Made by a program: the position numbers and the translations under genes. 64,000 bases of DNA from Hymenobacter jeollabukensis. GTDB lineage: Bacteria; Bacteroidota; Bacteroidia; Cytophagales; Hymenobacteraceae. Location of the stretch: the NCBI RefSeq assembly GCF_005771675.1, contig NZ_VAJM01000003.1, positions 248,001 to 312,000 on the forward strand, in the 5' to 3' direction. The notes below the pieces were generated by a model. It searched no databases and was not told the DNA's origin. It worked only from the letters and a program-made list of their open reading frames with translations. This document shows positions 9,236-15,855 of this stretch, piece after piece. Position 1 is the first letter of the stretch. Each line of letters starts with the position of its first letter.

Positions 9236-9946
9236 ATGAAACAAGTACCCTCTCTCGCGCCCACCAACTGCCAGGATTGCCCGCGCCGTCAGCAGTCGTT
9301 GCTTGGCTGCTGCCAACTGGCCGAACTGAACCTGGTGTCGACCACCAAAACCTTTCAGACCTACCAGAAAGGGCAGGTGATTTTCCGCGAAGGCAGCCGG
9401 CTCAATAGCCTCTATTGCATCTTCGAGGGCAAGGTGAAGATGACCAAGACCGGCGGCGACGGCAAAGCCCAGATCATGCGCTTCACCCGCGAGGGCGACA
9501 CTATGGGCTTTCGGGCCCTGATGAGCGACGCGCCCTACGCCTGCTCGGCCGTGGCCCTGGAAGACTGCGTGGTGTGCATGGTGCCTCGCACCGACGTGCT
9601 GAGTTTGATGGAGCAGAACACGCAGTTTACCCGCGCCCTGCTGCGCCACCTCACCGACTCGCTCAACGAGACGGAAACGCGCATGCTGCACATGACTTAT
9701 AAGCCCGTGCGCGAGCGGCTGGCCGGGGCCCTGCTGCTGCTGCACCGCACCTTCTGCGTCGATTCCGGCAACTGCGCTATTCCCATCTCGCGTGAGGATT
9801 TGGCCTCGCTCATCGGCACGGCTACCGAAACGGCCAGCCGGCTGGTGTCGGAGTTCAAGGAAGAAGGCCTGATTGCCACCAAGGGCAGCAAAATCACCAT
9901 CCTGAACGCCGCCACGCTGACGCAGATTTCGACGCAGTACGATTAA
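9236..9946 (+). CDS. Crp/Fnr-family transcriptional regulator
   Basis: The 236-aa protein has an N-terminal cyclic-nucleotide-binding-like beta-roll (about residues 35-130, with YQKGQVIFREG and LYCIFEGKVKMTK), a dimerisation helix and a C-terminal winged helix (ISREDLASLIGTATETASRL, about 180-200). The extreme N-terminus carries C12-x2-C15 and C25-C26, a cysteine arrangement that might bind an Fe-S cluster or respond to redox as in Fnr, although the spacing differs from E. coli FNR. The ATG at 9236 is preferred to the TTG codon immediately before it. Monocistronic, with a terminator downstream. Its targets cannot be deduced. Confidence 0.9.
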   Translation: MKQVPSLAPTNCQDCPRRQQSLLGCCQLAELNLVSTTKTFQTYQKGQVIFREGSRLNSLYCIFEGKVKMTKTGGDGKAQIMRFTREGDTMGFRALMSDAPYACSAVALEDCVVCMVPRTDVLSLMEQNTQFTRALLRHLTDSLNETETRMLHMTYKPVRERLAGALLLLHRTFCVDSGNCAIPISREDLASLIGTATETASRLVSEFKEEGLIATKGSKITILNAATLTQISTQYD

Positions 9947-10005
9947 GGGCAGCGTCGGCGGGCGGGGCTCAACTGCCGCGGTCGAATGTGCTTGATACCC
10001 AATAG

Positions 10006-10037
10006 CAACGGGCGCTCCGGAAACGGGGCGCCCGTTG
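10006..10037 (+). terminator. rho-independent terminator
   Basis: Arms CAACGGGCGC and GCGCCCGTTG, followed by GCGTTT. It ends the Crp/Fnr gene. Confidence 0.8.
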
Positions 10038-10344
10038 GCGTTTAAGCAACTTGACAGCTACGCAAGTAGGACTATTTTGGATTCATGAAAAGCTAGTTTT
10101 TGATGAGAATCAAAAACGAAATTGACGGCGGTCATTTTTTTAGGCGACTGTTTGCAGGAGTTTTGTAAAAGCAAATCGGCTGATTGATAGGTGGTTCACG
10201 CCGGGTGTAAAGCTCGCTTGCGGCAAAGGAGCGCAGCCAGCGCCGCAAGCAGCCTACCCGGCCACCAGCCAGTCTTAAAGCTTGATAAAATTGAATTTGC
10301 AAAAGTTGACTTCACAAACCCTCACATAAACAGTTCCCTCCCCA
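10038..10344 (+). other. upstream region of the first Roadblock-like gene
   Basis: About 300 bp. Positions 10065-10170 are AT-rich (for example TTTTTGATGAGAATCAAAAA, itself an imperfect inverted repeat) and probably contain the promoter. No coding sequence was seen. Confidence 0.4.
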
Positions 10345-10725
10345 ATGGCTTACTCCGTAAACAACCCCGCTGGCAAAATCGTCCAGAACGTCATCGACGA
10401 GCTGCCCACCCTGATGGCTATTGCCGTGGTGGACGTGACTTCCGGCATGTCGCTGGCCTCGCACACCAACTCGCCCAACATCAACCCCGACACCGCCGCC
10501 GCCTACAACACGGAAGTGGTGAAGCAGAAGCAGAAGGCTATGTCGGCCCTGAAGCTGACCGGCGAAATCATCGAGGATATCCTCATCACGCTCTCGAACC
10601 AGCTGCACCTGATCAAGCTGAACAACACGGGCAACAAGTTCATCTACCTGGTGGTGAACCAGCGCGACACCAACCTGGCCATTGCCCGCGAAGTGCTGCG
10701 CAGCCACTCGGCCGCCCTCAACTAA
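10345..10725 (+). CDS. Roadblock/LC7-like protein, paralogue 1
   Basis: The 126-aa protein resembles Bacteroidota proteins with a Roadblock/LC7-like fold: LMAIAVVDVTSGMSLASH forms the first beta hairpin, EVVKQKQKAMSAL the helix, IEDILITLSNQLHLI and FIYLVVNQRDTNLAIARE the last strands and helix. Roadblock proteins such as MglB and LAMTOR subunits act as dimeric platforms or activators for small Ras-like GTPases; no GTPase gene lies nearby. Two paralogues follow on the same strand (10955-11389 and 12179-12607). The family call comes from pattern recognition; the role is inferred. Confidence 0.7.
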   Translation: MAYSVNNPAGKIVQNVIDELPTLMAIAVVDVTSGMSLASHTNSPNINPDTAAAYNTEVVKQKQKAMSALKLTGEIIEDILITLSNQLHLIKLNNTGNKFIYLVVNQRDTNLAIAREVLRSHSAALN

Positions 10726-10954
10726 TACCAACGGTGCCTCGGCCGGTGCCTGCGCAGGGCCGGCCGACCACCGCGGTGCGCTCCGAATACCCTTCCTGAC
10801 CTCTACCAGCTCACATAACTGCCGCACGCAAGCGGCGACGCTCGGGTAGTCTGCGGTGGCTGAAGCATCAGCTGTGGCGGACTACCCGGTGGCGCTTGCC
10901 CACCGTGCCGGCGGCCCGAATGACTGCCCCGCCCGGGGCCGAACGCGAGGCTGC

Positions 10955-11389
10955 ATGAACATTCCTTTTCTCCAGAAGCTAACCGGCCCCGCGCTGCACC
11001 AGGTGGTGGGTGCCGGCCCCGCCAGCGCCGAGCGCCACGCTGCCGAAGGCGTGCTGCACCGCGTGCTGAGCGGCTTGCCCGAGCTGCTGGCCGCCGCGGT
11101 GGTGCGCATCGAGGGCGGGCAGCTGCTGGCCAGCTACACCACGGCCCGCGAGCTGAACCCCGGCAAGGTGGCCGGCTTCAACGCCGAGGTGGTGCGGCAG
11201 CAGCGGCTGGCCCTGGCCGCCCTGGGCCAGCCCGACGAGGCGCTGGAGGATATTCTCATTACGCTGCGCACCCAGCTGCACCTGCTGCGCGTGCTGGCCG
11301 ACGGCCGGCGCGTGCTCTACGTGGCGGTGGACTGCCGCGACACCAACCTGGGCATTGCCCGCGACGTGCTGCGCACCTGCGAAGCCTGA
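10955..11389 (+). CDS. Roadblock/LC7-like protein, paralogue 2
   Basis: A 144-aa divergent paralogue of the preceding protein. It shares LPELLAAAVVRIEGG, FNAEVVRQQRLALAAL, LEDILITLRTQLHLL, YVAVDCRDTNLGIARDVL. It carries an extra N-terminal segment of about 30 residues (starting MNIPFLQKLTG) and is much richer in Ala/Leu/Arg than paralogue 1. The ATG at 10955 is chosen because the frame upstream gives low-complexity sequence unlike the family. It sits 80 bp before a small membrane protein gene, probably in the same transcription unit. Confidence 0.7.
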   Translation: MNIPFLQKLTGPALHQVVGAGPASAERHAAEGVLHRVLSGLPELLAAAVVRIEGGQLLASYTTARELNPGKVAGFNAEVVRQQRLALAALGQPDEALEDILITLRTQLHLLRVLADGRRVLYVAVDCRDTNLGIARDVLRTCEA

Positions 11390-11468
11390 GCTGCCCGGCG
11401 GTGGGTGGAGCGGGTGGAGGCAGCAGTCAGATACTGTATTCTACCCTTTCTCCATTCCAATTTCTCAC

Positions 11469-12140
11469 ATGAGACTAACCGCTTCTCCTTTTGATCCGCA
11501 AACGGGCGACCTGCTGCCCGTGTACCGCGACGCCTACCTGCGCGGTGATTTGAGCCCGGCTTCGGCCCGCGCCGTGGAGGCTTACCTGCGCCGCGACGCC
11601 GACCAGGCCCACGACACGCTCACCCGCTGGCACCAGATTCAGCCCGAGGCCGAGGTGGCCGCGCCGGGCTGGGTTGGCCGCCAGATTCGGCACATTCAGG
11701 CCGAGCCGGCGCGCTTCCGCCGCCGCGCCGCCGGGCTGGTAACCTGCGCCGCCCTGGTGGGCGGGATGGTGTTTGCCGGCACCAATCTGCCCAACAACAA
11801 CCTGCCGACCGACAACCTGCCCACGGCCGAAACCGTCGAGCTGGTGGCCCCGGCCACTGCCGACGCTGCCAGCGCCATTCGCATGGTGACGGTGAAAGGC
11901 CGCATTCTGGGTCAGGATGGTCAGCCCCTGGTGGGCGCTACCGTGCTGCAGAAGGGCACGCGCTTCGGCGTGAGCACCGATGCCTCGGGCAGCTACGCCA
12001 TGCGCGTGCCCGCCGGCCAGCAGACGCTGGTGTACGGCTACGGTGGCTACCACGACCAGGAGCTGCAGGTGCAGAACGCGGCCCCGGCCAACGTAACCCT
12101 GTCGCCCCGCGCCAAGCAGCGCCGCTGGTTTCTTTTCTAG
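11469..12140 (+). CDS. membrane protein with CarboxypepD-reg-like domain, 223 aa
   Basis: The first ~85 residues are soluble and helical (LSPASARAVEAYLRRDADQA), resembling the cytoplasmic part of anti-sigma-like proteins but without zinc-ligand cysteines. A single transmembrane helix follows (about residues 90-110), then an Asn/Thr/Pro linker and a C-terminal carboxypeptidase-regulatory-like beta-sandwich (VKGRILGQDGQPLVGATV to GGYHDQELQV). Such domains are common in TonB-dependent receptors and envelope proteins of Bacteroidota. It lies between two Roadblock-like genes, 38 bp before the third, suggesting a shared envelope-linked process. Role unknown. Confidence 0.7.
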   Translation: MRLTASPFDPQTGDLLPVYRDAYLRGDLSPASARAVEAYLRRDADQAHDTLTRWHQIQPEAEVAAPGWVGRQIRHIQAEPARFRRRAAGLVTCAALVGGMVFAGTNLPNNNLPTDNLPTAETVELVAPATADAASAIRMVTVKGRILGQDGQPLVGATVLQKGTRFGVSTDASGSYAMRVPAGQQTLVYGYGGYHDQELQVQNAAPANVTLSPRAKQRRWFLF

Positions 12141-12178
12141 CCCGCCGCCGCGACGCGCCCGGGCCTAACGCTTACTCC

Positions 12179-12607
12179 GTGAAACCCAAGTCGTATCGTA
12201 AGAAAACCGCTACCAAACATGCCCGCGTGGCCGCCCAGCAGGCGGAAGTCACGGCCGGCGAGGTAGTGCAGCAGGTGCTGGCCGCGTTGCCCGAGCTGCT
12301 GGCCGTGGCCGTGGTGGATGCCCGCACGGGCACCAGCCTGGCCGCTCATTCCAACTCCGCCGACATTGCCCCGGCCACCGCCGCGGCCTTCAACGCGGAA
12401 GTGGTGCGCCAGAAGCAGAAGGCCCTCACGGCCCTCAACCTCATCGACGAGCACATCGAGGACATCCTGATTTCGCTCTCGAATCAGCTGCACCTGATGC
12501 GCCTCGCCGACGGGGGGCGCAAGTTCATTTACCTCGCCGTCAGCGCCCACGATACCAACCTGGCCACGGCCCGGGAGGTGCTGCGGGTGCAGGCCGGCAC
12601 GCTCTAG
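12179..12607 (+). CDS. Roadblock/LC7-like protein, paralogue 3
   Basis: A 142-aa paralogue of the protein at 10345, more similar to it than to paralogue 2: LPELLAVAVVDARTGTSLAAHSNS, FNAEVVRQKQKALTAL, IEDILISLSNQLHLM, FIYLAVSAHDTNLATARE. A Lys/Arg-rich N-terminal extension (KPKSYRKKTATKHAR) is unique to this copy and could contact nucleic acid or membrane. It starts with GTG, 38 bp after the membrane protein gene, and is probably cotranscribed with it. Confidence 0.7.
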   Translation: MKPKSYRKKTATKHARVAAQQAEVTAGEVVQQVLAALPELLAVAVVDARTGTSLAAHSNSADIAPATAAAFNAEVVRQKQKALTALNLIDEHIEDILISLSNQLHLMRLADGGRKFIYLAVSAHDTNLATAREVLRVQAGTL

Positions 12608-12675
12608 TCTCATGGCGCGGCGTCCCAACCCGCCGCGCTCCTTTTTCCTGCTCCGGCGGCCCCGCTGCCGCCCTG

Positions 12676-12736
12676 CGCCAACGACGCGCTCAGCCCCGGA
12701 TTTGGGTAGACCGGGCGCTGGGCGCGTCGTTTGGCG
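12676..12736. terminator. hairpin between convergent units
   Basis: Arms GCGCCAACGACGCGC and GCGCGTCGTTTGGCG surround a loop of about 30 nt. Placed between convergent genes, it could end both the Roadblock unit (+) and the isonitrile cluster (-). Confidence 0.65.
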
Positions 12737-12747
12737 TTGAGGCTGGT

Positions 12748-13908
12748 TTAGTAAGCTTGGCCGTGGGTTTGCTTCAGAATGAAGTCTGTTAGGAAGGGCA
12801 GGCGCCGCAGCACCTGGATGCCGGCGGAAGTCAACTGGGGCTGACCGAAAACCTGGTGAATCAGGCGGCCGGCGGTGATGCGCAACCTCAGCAGCTGCCG
12901 CCACTGCTGCGTGTACTGCTCTTCCAGCGCGGCGCGCGAGATACGGCCGGCCAGGAAGTCGAGCAGCAGCGGGTGGAGCAGGAAGCCCGCGTTCATGCCC
13001 ATGCTCATGCCGTTGCCGCAGAGCGGGGCAATGGTGCCGGCCGCGTCGCCGAGCATCAGCACGTGCTGGTCGACGGTGGACCGCTCCCGGAAGGTTATCT
13101 GGGAAATAACCACGGGCGTGAAGTCGCCGCGCTGGGCCGCCTCGATGTAAGGGCGCAGCAGCGGGTTTTGCATGAGCACCTGCCGCTCCATCTCGGCCAC
13201 GCTGTTGCCGTGGGCCCGCAGGTTGCGCAGGTCGCTGATGTAGCTGCAGTTGGTGAGGCCGCCGGGCAGGGGCGAGAGGCCGCAGTACCCGTCGCGGAAG
13301 TTGTGCATTTCCACCGTGGCGGCGGGAAAGTAGTCGAGCTGCAGGTGGTACTTCACGGCCACGAACTGCCGGCCCTGCCGGCTTTCGGCCAGGAAGGGCC
13401 GCTTGAGCTTGCCGTCGAGGTTGGCGTGCTTGCCCCAGGCGCCGCACACGGTCCGGGCCCGGAAAGTGGAGCCGGTGCTGGTGGTGAGGATAAACTGCTC
13501 GTCGGCAAACGTCACGTCGGTGACCTTGGTGCCCTCGTGGATGCTGGCCCCGTGCCGGGCGGCCAGCCGGGCCAGCAGCGGGTCCAGCTCGTAGCGGGTG
13601 ATGCCCACGCCGCCGATATCGAGCCGGTGGTGCAGAGCCACGCCGCTGGGCGACGAGAGGGTGAAGCGCGTCATCACCGGCAGGTTCATCTCGGCCAGCG
13701 GCACCCCGAGGCGGCACAGGAAGTCGTAGTTCTCCATCGAAATGTACTCGCCGCACACCCGGTGGAAGGGGTAGGTTTCCTTCTCGAACAGCACCACCCG
13801 GCGGCCCGACTGCGCCAGCTGAATGGCCAGCGTCAGGCCCGCCACGCCCCCGCCGACGATGGCGCAGTCGTAGACTTCGGCCGCTGTTTTATCGGTGAGG
13901 CTACTCAT
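12748..13908 (-). CDS. FAD-dependent oxidoreductase (geranylgeranyl-reductase-like), last gene of the isonitrile cluster
   Basis: This 386-aa flavoprotein has an N-terminal Rossmann motif (VGGGVAG, residues 18-24), a PFHRVCGEYIS block and a distal GDAAGTIAPLCGNGMSMGM motif. This is the pattern of the geranylgeranyl reductase / aromatic-ring hydroxylase group. The WxWxIP signature of flavin-dependent halogenases is absent, so halogenation is unlikely. The start codon overlaps the stop of the dioxygenase-UbiA gene by 4 bp (ATGA), indicating translational coupling. It probably tailors the product of the fused UbiA protein, either by reducing a prenyl chain or by hydroxylating or epoxidising the product; this is inference. 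Confidence 0.85.
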   Translation of the reverse strand: MSSLTDKTAAEVYDCAIVGGGVAGLTLAIQLAQSGRRVVLFEKETYPFHRVCGEYISMENYDFLCRLGVPLAEMNLPVMTRFTLSSPSGVALHHRLDIGGVGITRYELDPLLARLAARHGASIHEGTKVTDVTFADEQFILTTSTGSTFRARTVCGAWGKHANLDGKLKRPFLAESRQGRQFVAVKYHLQLDYFPAATVEMHNFRDGYCGLSPLPGGLTNCSYISDLRNLRAHGNSVAEMERQVLMQNPLLRPYIEAAQRGDFTPVVISQITFRERSTVDQHVLMLGDAAGTIAPLCGNGMSMGMNAGFLLHPLLLDFLAGRISRAALEEQYTQQWRQLLRLRITAGRLIHQVFGQPQLTSAGIQVLRRLPFLTDFILKQTHGQAY

Positions 13909-15677
13909 AGCGCAGCTTGCTTTTTGCGGTTCCGCAGCATCCGCACGGCAAACAGCACGCCCGCGGCCAGCAGGCTGGTGTAGGCCGTAGCATTCAGCCA
14001 CTGCGGTACTTTCATGCCGTTTTCCTTGAGCACGGTGGTAGCGGCCGGCTCGTCTTTGGGCGCAATCTGCCGATTGATGGCCGCGTAGCCCCGCGTGACG
14101 TGCACCAGCGCGCCGACCAGCGGCAGCAGGCCCAGGTACGCAGCCCGGGGCATTTTTTCGCTGCGGTACAGGTGCACGAAGGAGCCCAGCACCACCGCCC
14201 CGGCGCCCACCACGGCCGTCTGGGCCAGGCGCAGGCTGCGGTGCAGGCCCAGGGCTACCACCATCGTCTCGATGCCGGCGGCCTGGTCCTCGGTGTAGTC
14301 CTCCGCGTTGTTGAGCAGGATGACGGCCATCTGCAGCAGGCCGTAGGCAGCGGCCAGGGTGAGAACCGGACGGCGCGGGAAGTGCGTAACGAGGCTGCCG
14401 GTGTAGGCCATCGGCCCGAAGAACAGCACGGCCCACAGCGCCGGCAGCTGCCACAGCCCCCGCGACTTGAAGTGCAGCGGCTTCCACGAGTACTGGAAGC
14501 CCAGCGCCCAGCCGATGACGGTGAGCGGCACGAACTGCCAGCGCCCGGTGCGGCGCGTGAGCCAGAGGCTGATGAGCACCGTGCCCGCCACCGAGGCCCG
14601 CATCTGCCAGCGCACCCCGGCCTCGCCCAGCTCGAAAATGGCGTTGGACAGGTGGCTTTTGTAGATGGCGTCGAGGCGGCGGTCGGCGTAGGCGTTGACT
14701 AGGTCGCCGAAGTTGAACAGCAGGTAGATGCCGCCCAGACCCACGTACAGCTCCGGCCGGCGCAGGAAGCTTCGGTCCTCGGCGCTGAGCAGGATGGGAA
14801 TGACGAAAATCGGAATTTCGGCCAGCAGAAACTCGGTGCGGCGCAGGGCTTTGCTGTTCTTGAGGAAGCGCCGCAGCCCGCCGTCCTGGGGCCGGGCCAG
14901 TAGATTAATGCGCTGAATGTGCCGCTCGTTGGCCTGCAAAAACGCCTCCCGGCCGTGCAGCAGCGCGTGGTTGTCGGCCAGCACGATGTCGCCGCTCTGC
15001 CAGCGGTGGGTGTAGAACACCTCGGGCGCGTACAGGGCCGTCTGCAATTCCTGAATCAGGGCGGCCTGCTCGTCGGCCGAGGCGCCCAGCACCTCCACCG
15101 ATACCGGGTTCAGGTCGTGCACCGGCTCGGCGAAGCGCATGGTCGGCTCGCCCGTAACGGGGTGGGGCTGCACCAGCCGCTGGGTGATGACGCCGCCGTA
15201 GTGCACGATTTTCTCGGTGCGGTAACGCAGGGTGGCTTTTTCCCAACGCCGCCGCTGCGCGGGTTGGGCGCGGGCCAGGGCGCGGGTGGTGTCAGCGAAA
15301 GTGGTGCCGCCGTGGTCCTCGGGCCGCGGGGCCAGCAGGCACTGAAAGAAAATCAGGTACGGAATGCGGCCCACAAAGGCGCCGTCCCAGTGCAGGGGCA
15401 CGGCGGCCGGGGTGTAGAGGTAGTTCTTGGCATCGGCCTTCACCTTCAGCTCGTTGATGGCCCCGAACGGCCACTGCAGCGGCTCCCCGAGCTGCTGGGC
15501 GTAGAGGGCAAACTGCGGCTTGTCGAACAGCTCGAACCCGCGGAAAATCAGGATGCGGTGCTCTTGCACCCAGCTTTCGATCTGCGCGGCGGGAATATCG
15601 GCAATGGTGCGGCCGGGTTCGGCGGCGTGCACGAGCAGGCCGAAGGGCTGTTGGGGTTCGAGGAGGTAGGTGGACAT
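13905..15677 (-). CDS. PvcB/IsnB-like Fe(II)/2OG dioxygenase fused to UbiA prenyltransferase
   Basis: One uninterrupted 590-aa reading frame with two enzymes. Residues 1-265 are a TauD/TfdA-type dioxygenase with the iron facial triad H96-x-D98 (LHWDGAF) and distal His241 (NHALLHGREAF), plus Arg256 for 2-oxoglutarate; the LHWDG context resembles PvcB/IsnB, which oxidatively decarboxylate amino-acid isonitriles to vinyl isonitriles. Residues about 280-585 are a UbiA-type polytopic prenyltransferase with N328-x3-D332-x3-D336 (NAYADRRLD), YSWKPLHFKSRG and D460-x3-D464 (DYTEDQAAGIET). All expected catalytic acids are present. It lies 178 bp after a TetR-isonitrile synthase gene and overlaps the downstream flavoprotein gene by 4 bp. 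The prenyl acceptor is unknown. Confidence 0.88.
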   Translation of the reverse strand: MSTYLLEPQQPFGLLVHAAEPGRTIADIPAAQIESWVQEHRILIFRGFELFDKPQFALYAQQLGEPLQWPFGAINELKVKADAKNYLYTPAAVPLHWDGAFVGRIPYLIFFQCLLAPRPEDHGGTTFADTTRALARAQPAQRRRWEKATLRYRTEKIVHYGGVITQRLVQPHPVTGEPTMRFAEPVHDLNPVSVEVLGASADEQAALIQELQTALYAPEVFYTHRWQSGDIVLADNHALLHGREAFLQANERHIQRINLLARPQDGGLRRFLKNSKALRRTEFLLAEIPIFVIPILLSAEDRSFLRRPELYVGLGGIYLLFNFGDLVNAYADRRLDAIYKSHLSNAIFELGEAGVRWQMRASVAGTVLISLWLTRRTGRWQFVPLTVIGWALGFQYSWKPLHFKSRGLWQLPALWAVLFFGPMAYTGSLVTHFPRRPVLTLAAAYGLLQMAVILLNNAEDYTEDQAAGIETMVVALGLHRSLRLAQTAVVGAGAVVLGSFVHLYRSEKMPRAAYLGLLPLVGALVHVTRGYAAINRQIAPKDEPAATTVLKENGMKVPQWLNATAYTSLLAAGVLFAVRMLRNRKKQAAL

Positions 15678-15709
15678 AGGTAAGGCGGTATAGCGGAAAA
15701 AAGCAGGAC

Positions 15710-15760
15710 GTCATTCCGAGCGAAGCCGAGGACCCGAAGGTCGGTGTAGCCAAGCTCGCG
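15710..15760. repeat. dispersed intergenic repeat, copy 1
   Basis: Begins GTCATTCCGAGCGAAGCCGA and continues with CCGAAGGTCGGTGTAGCCAAG. A related copy lies at 58916-58966. The start also resembles the arm of the inverted-repeat element at 24927. It occupies the gap between the two main genes of the isonitrile cluster. Confidence 0.6.
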
Positions 15761-15855
15761 TGCTGCTGCCGGAGCGGTAAGCCAACGCGGGTATTACCGG
15801 CCAGCAAGATGCGGCGCTCTGGCTGGATATTCCGTGCAGTATTTGGCCACGAGGT

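Noticed and set aside
12748-13908. Flavin-dependent halogenase in the isonitrile cluster
   Set aside because: The WxWxIP signature of these halogenases is not present; the GD...GNG motif fits the geranylgeranyl-reductase/hydroxylase group.
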